The position numbers were made by a program, and so were the translations under genes. 64,000 nucleotides of DNA from Strix aluco (Eukaryota > Chordata > Aves > Strigiformes > Strigidae): assembly GCF_031877795.1 (NCBI RefSeq), contig NC_133943.1, positions 8,053,001-8,117,000 of the forward strand, in the 5' to 3' direction. How positions within the stretch are numbered: the first letter of the stretch is position 1; the number at the start of each line of letters is the position of its first letter. Below are positions 13,387 through 22,787 of the stretch, piece by piece. Below the pieces are notes generated by a model. That model searched no databases and was not told the origin of the DNA. It worked only from the letters and a program-made list of their open reading frames with translations.

Positions 13387-13887
13387 CGTCTCCCTTTTCC
13401 TCTTGTTCTCCCTGCCGTCGGCCTTCTTGAGCTCGGCTTTGAAGCCCTCGGTGTCCCCGGGCTGGCTGTCCTTGGCCAGCACCTCCATCAGGTAGGCGAT
13501 GTAGCTGGTGGCCAGGCGCAGGGTCTTGATCTTGGAGAGCTTGGTGTCGGCGGGCACGTTGGGGATGCACTCGCGGAGCTCGGCGAAGGCGCTGTTGATG
13601 CTCTCCGTCCTCCGTCGCTCTTTCTTGGGTCCCCCGACCCCTTTCCGCCGGCCCAGGCGGCCGCTGAGAGCCTCCAGCCGCCCCTGCCTGGCCGGGCCGT
13701 ACTCGGCGGGGCCGTAGCTCGGGCTTTGCCCGGCGAGCTCGGGGGTCCCCTCGGCCGGGTTGAGCACCCAGCCGGGGAAGTAGGAGCGCTCCTGGTGGCA
13801 CCTCGCCGCCGGCCCGAAGAGGAAGGGGTCGTGCAGCATGTGGTGGTGGTGGTGGTGGTGGTGCTGGTAGCCCCCCACCAGGTTCAT
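13387..13887 (-). CDS. HAND1: HAND1 (eHAND) coding exon 1, bHLH transcription factor
   Basis: This exon encodes residues 1-167 of a 200-residue Twist-family bHLH factor, which dimerises with E proteins or other partners and binds E-box DNA in heart, trophoblast and lateral mesoderm. The start MNLVGGY and the block [18 protein letters not shown] match mammalian HAND1; HAND2 starts differently (MSLVGGF). A run of eight His lies at 9-16. The basic region is about 88-100 (Glu90, Arg91-93), helix 1 about 97-109, the loop 110-119 and helix 2 about 120-137. Thr94 and Ser96 correspond to the phosphoregulated Thr107/Ser109 of the mammalian protein. The chosen ATG has A at -3. The mammalian protein is about 215 residues; the missing part is mostly the Pro/Ala-rich stretch near residues 50-70. 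The donor is GTAAGA, phase 0. Confidence 0.97.
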
Positions 13888-14112
13888 GGTCCGCCCCGCT
13901 GGCCCCGGGGGCCGCGCTCAGCACCGCACCATGGCCGCGGCGGCCGGGCGGGACACGCTCCCCCCCCGGGCGGGACCGCGGCTCCGGCGTGGGGCTGCGA
14001 TGGTGGTGGCTGGCTTTGGGGTGTGGGTTGGTGCGGTTGGGGTTTTGGGTTTGTTGGGGGGTTTTTTGGGTGTGTTTTGTGGTTTGGGTTTTTTTTTTTT
14101 TTTTTTAACCCC
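13888..14112 (-). other. HAND1: HAND1 5' UTR, A/C-rich leader with a poly(A) tract
   Basis: The transcription start is inferred at about 14112, some 30 bases downstream of the TATA box. From 14106 down to 14035 the transcript strand is purely A and C (72 bases, no G or T), beginning with A18 at 14106-14089. The remainder is GC-rich up to the ATG at 13887. Such a leader should be almost unstructured. The start site is predicted from the TATA spacing only. Confidence 0.6.
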
Positions 14113-14135
14113 TTCTGCAGCCTCCCAACCCTCCC

Positions 14136-14143
14136 TTTATATA
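14136..14143 (-). promoter_or_regulatory. HAND1: HAND1 TATA box
   Basis: The minus strand reads TATATAAA flanked by GC-rich DNA (GGCCCTATATAAAGGGAGG). It lies about 250 bases upstream of the HAND1 start codon and 27 bases downstream of an inverted CCAAT box, the classical layout of a focused tissue-specific promoter. Confidence 0.8.
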
Positions 14144-14169
14144 GGGCCGGGCCCCCCCCCGCCGCGGAG

Positions 14170-14174
14170 CCAAT
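14170..14174 (+). promoter_or_regulatory. HAND1: CCAAT box (inverted relative to HAND1)
   Basis: The plus strand reads GAGCCAATGGG, a good NF-Y type CCAAT box. Relative to HAND1 it is inverted (ATTGG), about 60 bases upstream of the inferred start, a usual NF-Y distance. Confidence 0.6.
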
Positions 14175-14260
14175 GGGCAGGGGAGGATGCTCGGGGGCCC
14201 CGGGAGGAGCGGGGGGGCGGAGGGGGCGTGCGCCGCGCTGTTGACTCGGTTTATTTGGGC

Positions 14261-14268
14261 TCACACCT
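14261..14268 (+). promoter_or_regulatory. T-box half-site upstream of HAND1
   Basis: TCACACCT is the canonical T-box half-site (AGGTGTGA on the other strand). It lies about 150 bases upstream of the inferred HAND1 start. TBX factors act in the heart and limb territories where HAND1 is expressed, so a role is plausible, but an 8-base match alone is weak evidence. Confidence 0.35.
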
Positions 14269-14746
14269 CCGCTGTTTGCTCTCGCCTCCCGCTTGCTGGT
14301 TGCTCGCAGGGAGAAGGGGGTGAGGAGTGACCCGAGGGGGGACCCCGCAGCCCCCGCTCCCTCCCACTTCCATCCCCTCCGCTCCCCCGCTGCCGGGGCG
14401 GGGGTGCCCGAGCCCCCACGGAGAGCTGGCCGGGACGGGAGGCGGCAGCGGGTGCGGGGAGCCCTGAGCCCCGACGGCCGGGCCGGGCCGGGCCATGTGG
14501 GCTCTCCGGGGCCGCGGTGACCCCGGGGCTTTCCGCTTTCCAAAAGCCGGAGTCTCTGGGGGGGGGAGCCCCCGGCCCCGGGGCCAGCGCGTCCCGTCCC
14601 CACGCGGGGCAGGAGCGGAGTGCGGGGAGCGCGGTGCGGGGTGCTGGGTGCTTGAGCAGCCTCCACGGAGAGAGCTGGGTGATGGGGGGGAGAGGAGGGG
14701 GCGAAGGGCCTGGGGGGGGGTGGCGGTGATGGTGGGGCTGGGTCCC

Positions 14747-15240
14747 CACGCACACGTGTGTGGCACAAACACAGGCTGCACACCGACGTGCGCTGCCCGC
14801 CTGCACGGCACGCACCGAGTTGGGCACACACACACCACACGCACACACGTGTGCGGTTCCACCGCGCACACATGCTGCTCACGGAGATACGCTGGACGTG
14901 TTGCCTACACGTGCCACAAACGTAGAGGTGCTGCATACGCTGCACACCTGGCTGTGCTGCGCACACACTTCCCGCAGGTACGTTACACACATGCACTTAA
15001 CTGCACCCATATATATCACACACGGACACCAGCAGCACAGATACACTACACACACACACAAGGCCACCATATATCTATTACGTACACACACGTGTTGCAC
15101 ACACATGCTGTGTAGGCACACACACGTTGCACGCGTGGCATATAAACACACACATTTATGCTGCACATCCGTGCACAGACACTGCACACACATACATAAA
15201 TATATAAAAATTATACTATCCACACACGTAAACATATTTA
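14747..15240. repeat. Degenerate CA-rich tract upstream of HAND1
   Basis: About 490 bases are dominated on the plus strand by CACA, TGCACACA and ACACGTG units, with no single exact period. The left part is mixed with GC-rich words and the right part with AT-rich ones (ATATATCACACA, CATATAAACACACA). It looks like an old expanded (CA)n or short-unit tandem repeat that has diverged. It starts about 0.6 kb upstream of the inferred HAND1 start. The Cys- and His-rich open frames across it are not genes. Confidence 0.8.
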
Positions 15241-15584
15241 CAATAGGGCAGCGGGAACCTGCCCTGTGTTTCCCCATTCCAACCTGGCCACAAAAGGGCT
15301 GGGGGGTCCCCTTGGGGCTGGGAGCTTGTACTTCACCGCAGCCCCAAACCCAAGCCCGGCATGGGACCCTGCAGTGGGCAGCACATCCCGCTCGCCTCTG
15401 CACCCATGGGAGACAGATCGCTGGGGCGACGGCTCCCGGACCCTGCGCTTCACCCCCAGCCTGGCCGGGTGATGCTGGGGCCAACCCCTGCTCTTGCTCC
15501 AGTTACTCCCAGTGAGGACAGGCAGGGCACGGCGGTGGCGATCACAGCACGGCGGGGCAGGAAGGGGCTTTGGGCCCAAGGTAT

Positions 15585-15810
15585 GTTAGCGATTAACGGC
15601 GCTTTCCAGCGATTCATCTTGCAGCGGAGGGTGGAAACGTTGGAGGGTTGTTTGCAGGCGCTTGTATTAATCATCCGGGCTAACACACCATTAACGTCCT
15701 CCTGCATTTTAAAGATGACAAATTTTATTTGACTTCTCTCAATCACGGTTCCCGGGCGGATTCGGGAGCCACTTAAATGCCTCGGATTTTCCATCGTTAG
15801 TTGTTACAAG
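15585..15810. promoter_or_regulatory. Candidate HAND1 proximal enhancer (AT-rich island)
   Basis: Inside GC-rich flank, this block is AT-rich and dense in homeodomain-type cores: GCGATTAACGG, ATTAATCATCC, ACCATTAACG and CTCAATCACGG. It lies about 1.5 kb upstream of the inferred HAND1 start. Its composition resembles conserved vertebrate noncoding elements. The call rests only on composition, motifs and position. Confidence 0.35.
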
Positions 15811-16464
15811 GCGAGTTGCAAAGGCAGGAGGCCGGGGGGGCCGGGGCAGGGTGCAAGCGGGTCTCTGGTTCTGCTGGGCCCCGGCGGCCAGGGCGGGGGG
15901 GTGCGGCTGTACCAGATCTGCCCAGCTTTGCTCCCCCCGCTTTGTTCTTAGCTGCTGCAAAGCCCCCCCTTCCCCACCCCCTTTAAACAAGCGCCCTGCA
16001 AACATTTGCTAGTGATTACTCTCCCGTTTTAGAATCAGGCCTTGGGTAGGGCATCGTGTCCCCGATTTCCTCCAAAACACCCGTGGCTGGGTGGGATCCC
16101 TGAGCCTGGCTCGGAGCTGGCGGGGGGCAGTGCCCGCCTGGGAGAGGTTCAGGGGTCCCACTTCATGCCTCACCGCCCGACCATCACCTTCAGTGTGCCC
16201 TGCTCCCTCTTACAAACCAGCCAGGCTCCTTGCTGAGCCTCTCCCCAACCCTGTAAAAGCCCTGATCCAGCAAACCATGAGGCTGGGGTCTGTGCCACCC
16301 AACCCCATCCCTGGAAAACACCCTCCCCCCAAAAAAACCCTTCCATCCTCATACCCCTGCACTGCACAGTCACATCCAGCTCAGAGCCGTTGCTTCGAAT
16401 CATGCACCAGAGCCACCTCCAGCCTCCGGCCACCGAGCCAGGTAAGCCCAGCCCAAGACCGGGC

Positions 16465-17103
16465 GTTATCTTGCTTTATCCCCCCCCCGCCGGAGGTCCC
16501 TGGACCCTGCGCAGTTTGGAAGTGCTCAGCTGAGCAAATAGTGGGACCAATGGGTTGATTTTCCTTTGGAAAATCGTTCTAATCTTTCGTGTTTTAATAA
16601 AATAATAAAACCGGAGCCCTTTTCACGCCGACACCTTCTAAATCAAACCAGACTGCCTTTGTCATGGCGTCCAAATTTAGCACTTCTCAAACTTTTGGTG
16701 AGTTTCTTTAATTTCACATCTCCCCGCTCATGCGGGGGGGAAAACACCGAGCGGTTTGGATTAGGTGATTTATGGCTGGCATGGCGGGAGGAACCTCGTT
16801 TCTCTCCACCTGTTTTCCTTCAAATCCTTCCCAGAGAAAGATTCCCTGCCCTCATGGCCGGGCGATGGCGAGGGGGTCCGGTGCTGCATGCCGGGGGGTG
16901 ACGTTATCCTGGATCTCCGCAGCCCCCCAGCACCCCAAACCCAGCAGGAGCCACCTATCCCCTGCCCTGGGATGGGGGGCTGCGGCTTTGGCCCCAGCCC
17001 CTCGGCCACCTCCTTATCAGCACCCAGTGAGCGGCAGCCCGGGGTGTCCTGTGACTTTGACGCCAGCTCTGCTCCCCCCCTCCGGCTCCCTTATCTAAAT
17101 AGG
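16465..17103. promoter_or_regulatory. Candidate cardiac-type enhancer: GATA and CArG-like cluster
   Basis: GATA motifs occur as GTTATCTT (16465-16472), CTTATCAG (17013-17020) and CTTATCT (17090-17096). The last overlaps a one-mismatch CArG box TCTAAATAGG (17094-17103). Another near-CArG, CCAAATTTAG, is at 16671-16680 within an AT-rich island (about 16545-16770). The cluster lies 2.4-3 kb upstream of HAND1, whose cardiac enhancers are known to use GATA4. Clusters of this kind also arise by chance. Confidence 0.35.
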
Positions 17104-18164
17104 AGCGTAAATCAGGGCCTTGGCAGATGCCCTGGCAGGACAGGGACTCCATAAAAAGGGGCTCTGCTCCAGCTCTGTTTACATTGCAGCCCCGTAAAAT
17201 ATTCCCCTTGTCTTCCCTGCTAGCGGTTCCCTGCAGCATCCCGGCACCCTCCTGCTCCTGCATCCCCCCCCCCCCCGCCCCGCCCCAGGCTCTGCTGTAG
17301 CTCCAGGGTGAAGCTGGGAAGTTCCCATCCCCCCATGCAGCCCCCCCGCTGTCCCCCCCATCAGGTTGTGTCCCGGGGTACCTCCTCACCCAGCCGCTGC
17401 CTTCGATCCCTGCCTCCAACAGCCTCCGCAGGCGTAGAGGGGGCTGAGCCAGCTCCCCCGGGCAGCTGGGTTGTGTCTAAAGGTGCCCCTGGGTATTTAT
17501 AGCACTTGCTAGAAATAATGCAATAATAATCACTCAGCACCTTCCTAACAGTTCTGCTCCTGGAGGCCTGGGGGGAACGGTTGCAAAACGCCTTGGGAAA
17601 CTGAGGCACGAGCAGAGTCTGCTTCAAGGAGCAGTGCATGGGGCTGGCTGTGTGTGTGTTGCTGCTCTGGGGGGATTATTTTCCTCCCAGTGATGTGAGG
17701 AGGGAGAGAACCTGCAGAAGTCAGTTTGATTGGCAACGAATGCAGCCCCGGTGTCACGGCCAAGGTTGGGCTGTGAGCACCATGGCTGCGAAAGCCCACT
17801 CAGGGTATCCTTCCTCCCCGGGAGGGTTTGCCACGTGTGTCTTGCTGCGCCAGCACAGGTCTTTTAGTGGCGGGGGGAGAGCACTGGGACATGGGGGGGG
17901 CTCACACGTGCCAATGCACTCCAGCACCCACACACTGCCTGAGTCCCCCAAACTACATCACCAGGCCGCTTGTTCCTACAACAGCATCACACAAGCAATC
18001 CCAAGTGGGGTTCAGGCTGTCAGAGCCCCACCAAAGGAGCAGGAGGAATTGGGGGTGAACTGGGTGCCCACAGTGGCTGGGCTGTGCTGTCCTGTTCCTA
18101 GCAGCAATCCACGGCATCTTCTCTGTACACACACCTCCCGCGCCGCCCCTCCGGCGACATAAAG

Positions 18165-18720
18165 GATGATTGCAACCATTGCCTCTCAAGAAATACAATC
18201 TATTTATGGCCAAGCAGCCACTGCCCTGTCTGGATAAATCAAAAGGAAAACAAAGCTTTATGGAAAAAAGATTATTAAATTTTCCATGTGCTCCTGAAGG
18301 GATGCGCCAGGCACTCGCTGTTTATTTTTTGTCCTCTCTCCTCGCTCGTACTGTAAATGACATTGTGTTTACAAAAGTTTTTATGTCATCAGAGCGAAGT
18401 CACAGCTCAGCTTCCTCTCCTGTGTATTTTATGTAGATGGATGTGTCTGCGAGGAACATTCAAACTAAACAGAGCGCTGGTTTATAGGAAAATGTATTTA
18501 TTTGAAAAATCGTAACTCACAATTTCGGCAAAACTGGGCTCCACATTTATTGCCGCTAATGGGGTGTGGCGGCCATAAATTAACCTGGAAAATTGCTGCG
18601 GCCGTATCAACAACGGCTCATTGTGCTGACGGAGCAGAGCGGAGCAGCCGCTCCCCAAAGACGGCTCATGTCAATTTGCAATTAGGTTTGGATGCAAACA
18701 ATAGGCAAAGGGAAGGTACC
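18165..18720. promoter_or_regulatory. Candidate conserved noncoding element
   Basis: This is a long AT-rich block of complex, non-repetitive sequence: GGATAAATC, TTATGGAAAAAAG, CCATAAATTAACC and GTCAATTTGCAATTAGG are examples. It lies about 4.1-4.6 kb upstream of HAND1 with sharp GC-rich borders. The only open frames are short (at most about 100 codons) and show no recognisable domain. It has the look of an ultraconserved-type regulatory element, but conservation has not been tested. Confidence 0.35.
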
Positions 18721-20108
18721 GGCAGCCTCGCCGCTGGAACCAGCCCCAAAATCATTACTCCAAGCTGGCGTGGGTGCCCCGAGTCTTACTTAAAATGGTG
18801 CCGTTCCCCCGTCTGATTGCCATGGAAATCAGTGGAAGGAGGGTCTACCTGCCATAAAGGGAATTTCTGCTTATATTACATTACTCGTCATGGACACACA
18901 ATTGGAGATAATGGGAAAAATGAGTCCGTGAGCTCTGGGCAGCAGCCCAGGTGACCCATGTGCATGGAGAGCTGGTACAGTTGCTGCCCAGTTGACCTTT
19001 CTTAATCCAGAAGAAGTTTTTGCACTGAAGCAGGAGTGAAGCTTCTGCCCTAAAGCCTCTTCTTTCCTCACTCAAATTCCCTGCTGAGACCAGCACTGAC
19101 CCCCAAAGCCCTGGGGCTGGGTGCTGACCCTGGGGCAGGAGGTGCCACCATCATTCCCCTGTCCCCGATCCCCTGGCTTGGGGCAGGGTTTGGGTGCTGA
19201 CCCGTGGTGGCACATCTCTGCTTGTGGGGAGAAGCGGAGAATAGCTCCCGGCTGATGCAGGTCCCTGACGAAAACCAGCGCCTTCCCCTCCTCCGTCCAC
19301 TTTCCACTCCTGAAGCAAATTTACAAGGGCTCTAAAATGTCCCGCTCCAGGGCATCAGCCAACTGCTAATGGCTGGGGATTGGGAAAGACATTTCCTCCG
19401 CGCGAGAAGGATTGCATAAGCGCTTATTAAGGCAGCTCCTGGCGTCTTCGTCTAAAGCATCTGGTTTGGGGCATGGCTGGAGACAAACTGCTGGATCTGG
19501 ATGGGGTAGAGCTGGGCTCACTGCTTCCAACTTTCCCTCCTCCGGACGTGGGTGCAGGTTCAGGTCATTTTGTATGTGTCGGTGGGGAAAAGGGAGGTGG
19601 GTCATGACGTGAGATACGTCTTCCCCCCCCTCACTCTGCTCTCCATCTTGTCCTGCTGGTGTCACCGTGGGGACTCACCTTCACACCTTTTGCTTCATTG
19701 GCTCTTGCTCTGCAATGCTTGGCAGGAGGAGGCATGGTTTGAGCTGGGGGCCCTTCCCACTCCGGGTACTCCGGCTACCACAATGCCCCATGTGCACGAG
19801 GGATTTCCCCGGTGCCTGGTCATGCTACCAACCCACCTTCCTTGAAAGAAGGGCTTCCCTCCTGTCCCACTGGCACTGCCTGGCACAGGGACTGACCCTC
19901 CTTGGTTGTTGGGCTCCTCCTACCCCACACTGTATTTGCCTGACATTGCAGGTAATTGGCTTTGCATGGGGGAAAGCTGGTGACAGTGGCCCAGGCCACC
20001 AAACTAGATTGGGATGCTCTAACAGCGCTCTGCTGTGACGCAGGCTCAGAACCGTGTGCTGGCACCAGGGAGCGGCCAAAGCCGGGGAGCAGCATCCTGC
20101 CCACATTT

Positions 20109-20350
20109 CACAGAATCACAGAATCATTCAGACTGGAAAAGACCCTTGGGATCATCGAGTCCAACCATCAGCCCTACTCTACAAAGTTCTCCCCTACACC
20201 ACATCCCCCAACAGCTCATCCAAACGACCCTTAAACACACCCAGGGATGGTGACTCCACCACCTCCCTGGGCAGCCTATTCCACTGTCTGACCACTCTTT
20301 CTGTGAAAAATTCTTTCCTAATGTCCAGTCTAAACCTCCCCTGTCCCAGG
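20109..20350 (-). mobile_element. CR1 LINE 3' fragment (minus strand)
   Basis: The left edge has two CACAGAAT units, the complement of the CR1 3' octamer repeat (ATTCTGTG), followed by the CR1 3' end. Matching stretches include GGGATCATCGAGTCCAACCA, GGTGACTCCACCACCTCCCT and CCTAATGTCCAGTCTAAACC. The element is 5'-truncated, as most avian CR1 copies are, and only its last 240 or so bases remain, with no reverse transcriptase coding. The far boundary near 20350 is approximate. Confidence 0.92.
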
Positions 20351-22685
20351 GTCCATACTTCCCACCCTCCTCTCCATGTGGATCTGCCTGGGGTTTTGAA
20401 TTCATTTTTTGTCTATAAGTTTTTCAGGGCAATTCCAGTTCTCAGCGCACAGTGCCTCGTGCTGGGTCCAGCTATGCCTTGCCAGGGTAGGAGGATAAGG
20501 ACAATTAGTGGTGCCTTATTATCCTGGTTATCCTCAGCTCTCCCAAAATCCCAGGGCTTCTCCCTCCCTGGGTGCAGGAGTTACTACTCCACTCCCAGGG
20601 GAGCAGAGGGGCCGGTTTTCCCCCGGTTTCCCCCGCTGCATCCCGAGAGGTCCGTGCAGCCACTGGGCCGGCCATCAGGTTACAGCAAGGGTTACAAGAT
20701 GGCTTTTTCAAAGTTGGGTTCGTTTTCTGCAGATTGAGATGGTTTTAAAAATTAACAAGCGTCTGTTAAGACTTTTTTTGCAACTGAAAATTATTTGGGG
20801 GCTGGGGGTTTTAAATCATTTTAGTGCTTTTTTCCACCCTTTTTTACCATTTTATAAATGGGAGGTGGCAGAAGCAGGAGTGCAGCCGGCATCAGACTGG
20901 GGCTGCAAATAGTTTCCTTTTTAGGATGCAAGTTTTGGGGGAGGAGATGGCATGGAACTGGGGCGTCAGTTATTTGTGTCATTTCCTTGGGTTTTGCTTT
21001 ACACCCCCCCCCAAAAAAAAAGACAGGGAGAAGAAGGGGGAATCTGGAGAGCCGTAACGCAGCGGTTTCTTTAGTTAAAAACATTTTCACAAGCAAAGCC
21101 GCTGCCGGCTGCAGGCCGTATCCAGCCTTCCACCTCACCACACTGGCTGTTAAAAGCACAGTTCATGCAAGACCATGTTGTATGGGGGGGACGGCGTGGG
21201 CTGGGAGGGGTGTCTGGGCTCCCTGGCTCTTCGCCGGAGCCGCCGCCGTCCCGGCGCTGGCCCGTCCGTCCGCCGGCTCTGGAATGTGCTCCCGAAATAC
21301 ACAATTGCAAAGGCGTTGCAGAGCCGCCAGCCCCACGCTGCGCTGGGGGACACCCCCCGGTACCTGCCACCTTTTATGGGGCAGCGAAGCGCTCCGAGTG
21401 CGGGTGGTTTGGAGCAGGAAAATGTCTTTCTGCTGAAATTATTTTTATGAAAACTGCCTCGGTCTCACTCTCCATCATCCAAGTAGCCTCTGGTTTTTGG
21501 GTTCAGGGTGGCACTTTGCCTCCCCAGGGCTCATTATCCCCCACCCCAAGCAAGGACCCAGCACCCAGCACAGCTGTGCTGGTGCCTTCAGGGCACCCAT
21601 GGGCTTAGGGGGATGGGGAGATGTTTTGGGGGAAAAAGACCCAGATGCACAGGCTGTCCTATTGTCAGTGTGGTCCATGGTGCCACCGTGGACATCGTCC
21701 TGCCTCGCTTTCAGGGAGTCACGGGATGGGGATGTGTTGTGAAAAGTGAATCCAGACCTGCAGAGAATAACAACTTTATTTATTGTATATCAATATGCGA
21801 CTCCTCCTAACATGCTCTGGAGAATAAAACTGTTTGAAATGGAGCTTACTGGAAGGAAAAAATCTCTCCTGTAAAAATGCTGATCCCTCCCCAATTCTCA
21901 AAACTGAAACAAAATAATTTGCTTTGAGCTGAAGACACTCATAGTCTTGGCTCCTTGTTTCCTAAGAAGAGCAGTGAACATGAAAGAAAAACAAGCCTTT
22001 CCCATTAAAACACACTTAAGCGAAACTCCAGTTTTCTCTTAAACTTTGCTTGGAAACATTTGGAGCAGCTTCATGCAAACCAGTTCTGCCCTTTTAGAAG
22101 CCATTAAAATAATAAAAAAAAAAAAACAAAAAACCCGACCCAAAATAGCCATTTCTGCAGGAAGCATCTCGTTTGGACAAAAGAAAGAGATTTGTTTTAT
22201 ACTATAAATCCAGAAGCTCCCGGGGAAGCGCAGTGAAACCCACCCGCCAGCACTGGTGGTGGAGCAGCTTCAGGGACATTTTGCAGGACATGGCCAAAGC
22301 TGGTGGGCGCTGGCAAGGCGAAGGCCACCCCAGATGTTTCACCACCAGTTCTCCTGGCTGGTGGAGTATCTCCGACTTCAACATGGTGTATTTTCCATCA
22401 GGATGAAGGCTTGCGGGGGAGAGTTTTGGCAGGGAAAGGTTTTGGACCAGCATTTGGCCCCACTTCAATCTTGCCCCAGCACTCCCATGGCCTCTCCAAA
22501 GGGCCCATCCCATGCAGGAGCCAAGGAAACTCACCCCAGGACAAATGAAAACCTTTCCCCAACGAGGTGTCAAGGCCCTTCATAAAGTCCTTTCTTTTCA
22601 CTGACTCCATATTACACCCAAAGCACAAAAAAAAAAAAAAATTCCCAGTTATTCCTAAACCAGCAATATACACACCAGCAATCCT

Positions 22686-22787
22686 GATATTTTAATATAT
22701 ATTAAAAAGTATATATATTTGCATATACAGATAAATAAAAATATAAAAACATATATAATGTGATGTGTGTGTGTATATATATATATG
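22686..22787. repeat. AT-rich simple repeat with (TG)n(TA)n
   Basis: About 100 bases of ATATAT, AAATAAAAATA and a terminal (TG)5(TA)n stretch (TGTGTGTGTGTATATATATA). It is a simple, probably length-variable tract. Confidence 0.85.

Larger units (their letters stand above)
12330..14640. promoter_or_regulatory. HAND1: CpG island over HAND1
   Basis: The sequence is densely GC and CpG-rich from the HAND1 3' UTR through both exons and the promoter to about 500 bases upstream. Developmental transcription factor genes commonly sit wholly inside such islands and are controlled by Polycomb. The long open frames on both strands here, up to 370 codons, are products of the GC richness. Confidence 0.75.
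15241..20108. other. HAND1 upstream flank, no gene seen
   Basis: No coding region is recognisable. The stretch alternates between GC-rich DNA and AT-rich islands rich in homeodomain-, GATA- and CArG-like motifs, three of which are listed separately. C-rich runs such as those near 17266-17284 are simple repeats. Short frames on both strands have no domain or splice support. Confidence 0.6.

Noticed and set aside
12281-14244. Plus-strand frames of 335 and 319 codons antisense to HAND1
   Set aside because: They mirror the HAND1 exons and intron in CpG-island DNA, and the real coding strand is clear from family identity.
13884-14996. 370-codon minus-strand frame upstream of HAND1
   Set aside because: It reads across the TATA box, the poly(A) leader and the CA-rich tract, and its Cys/Val- or Pro-rich content comes from those repeats.
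14760-15515. His/Thr- and Cys-rich frames over the CA tract
   Set aside because: They are translations of CACA and TGCACA words, not genes.
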